A stretch of 58,512 nt of DNA from Spirochaetes bacterium RBG_16_49_21 (GTDB lineage: Bacteria > Spirochaetota > UBA4802 > UBA5550): the NCBI GenBank assembly GCA_001829495.1, contig MIBJ01000048.1, positions 73,171 through 131,682 on the forward strand, read 5' to 3'. The position numbers and the translations under genes are program-made. Below the pieces are notes generated by a model. It was not told the origin of the DNA. It worked only from the letters and a program-made list of their open reading frames with translations, and ran no database searches. Within the stretch, counting starts at the first letter, position 1; every line of letters begins with the position of its first letter. Below, piece by piece: positions 58,492 through 58,512 of this stretch.

Positions 58492-58512
58492 GGGTATGAA
58501 GTATATCAGATC

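Overview
The window (58.5 kb, moderate GC with some AT-rich patches) comes from the chromosome of a diderm bacterium. Signal peptides and lipoboxes, an alpha-2-macroglobulin-type lipoprotein, an RND exporter, a TatT-like lipoprotein, a soluble PAS kinase and a regulator with a multi-helix membrane half plus an AraC-type DNA-binding end would suit a spirochaete-like lineage. That placement is inference; no rRNA or other decisive marker is present. I saw no rRNA, tRNA, CRISPR array, phage or intact transposase.

Layout. 1-10.3 kb, minus strand: a divergent chorismate synthase-family gene, an SDR oxidoreductase, an IspD-type cytidylyltransferase, a sulfate-activation set (cysN, cysD, and an APS kinase fused to a DUF2061 membrane domain) and three GT4 glycosyltransferases. 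With no sulfite or PAPS reductase beside it, this looks like a pathway for a sulfated and perhaps CDP-polyol-containing surface glycan. 10.5-16 kb, plus strand: a membrane FeS oxidoreductase of the ETF:menaquinone oxidoreductase type, an IscA/HesB-like protein and a four-PAS hybrid histidine kinase. 16-18.3 kb: two RelE/ParE-type toxin-antitoxin modules around an HdrB-like CCG protein. 18.4-23 kb: a lysine-rich protein, a small membrane protein, the AraC-type regulator, then a tight trio of metallo-beta-lactamase hydrolase, FMN-dependent nitronate monooxygenase/FabK-like protein and methyltransferase. 23.3-26.2 kb: an exported MsrA, a lipase, a protealysin-type M4 peptidase and its emfourin-type inhibitor in one operon.

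26.2-35.2 kb is mostly housekeeping: nfo, a DUF167 protein, a STAS protein, ptsN-like, ruvB, a secreted unknown, serA, serC, rex and a DUF1015 gene. Two Rex-type operators lie between rex and the DUF1015 gene. 35.4-43.7 kb holds envelope genes: a secreted HELTH zincin, a zinc-dependent phospholipase C-like protein, a TatT-like lipoprotein with a PhnD-like binding protein, an RND exporter and VanW. 43.8-45.9 kb is an AT-rich island with an unknown membrane protein and a Clp-fold serine protease of the SDH family. 46-58.5 kb: AMMECR1, a DMT transporter, a 1787-residue alpha-2-macroglobulin with an intact thioester motif, an aldehyde dehydrogenase, a LapA-like protein, a SpoIID-transpeptidase fusion, an MNT/HEPN pair and ruvA.

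Intergenic spaces are unusually rich in dispersed palindromic elements of at least five families, several repeated within the window and one a perfect 64-bp palindrome between convergent genes. The observations most worth following are the SpoIID-transpeptidase fusion beside the alpha-2-macroglobulin, the sulfation/glycosyltransferase cluster with its degenerate second APS-kinase domain, the divergent chorismate synthase, the protealysin-emfourin operon, and the Clp-fold protease island.
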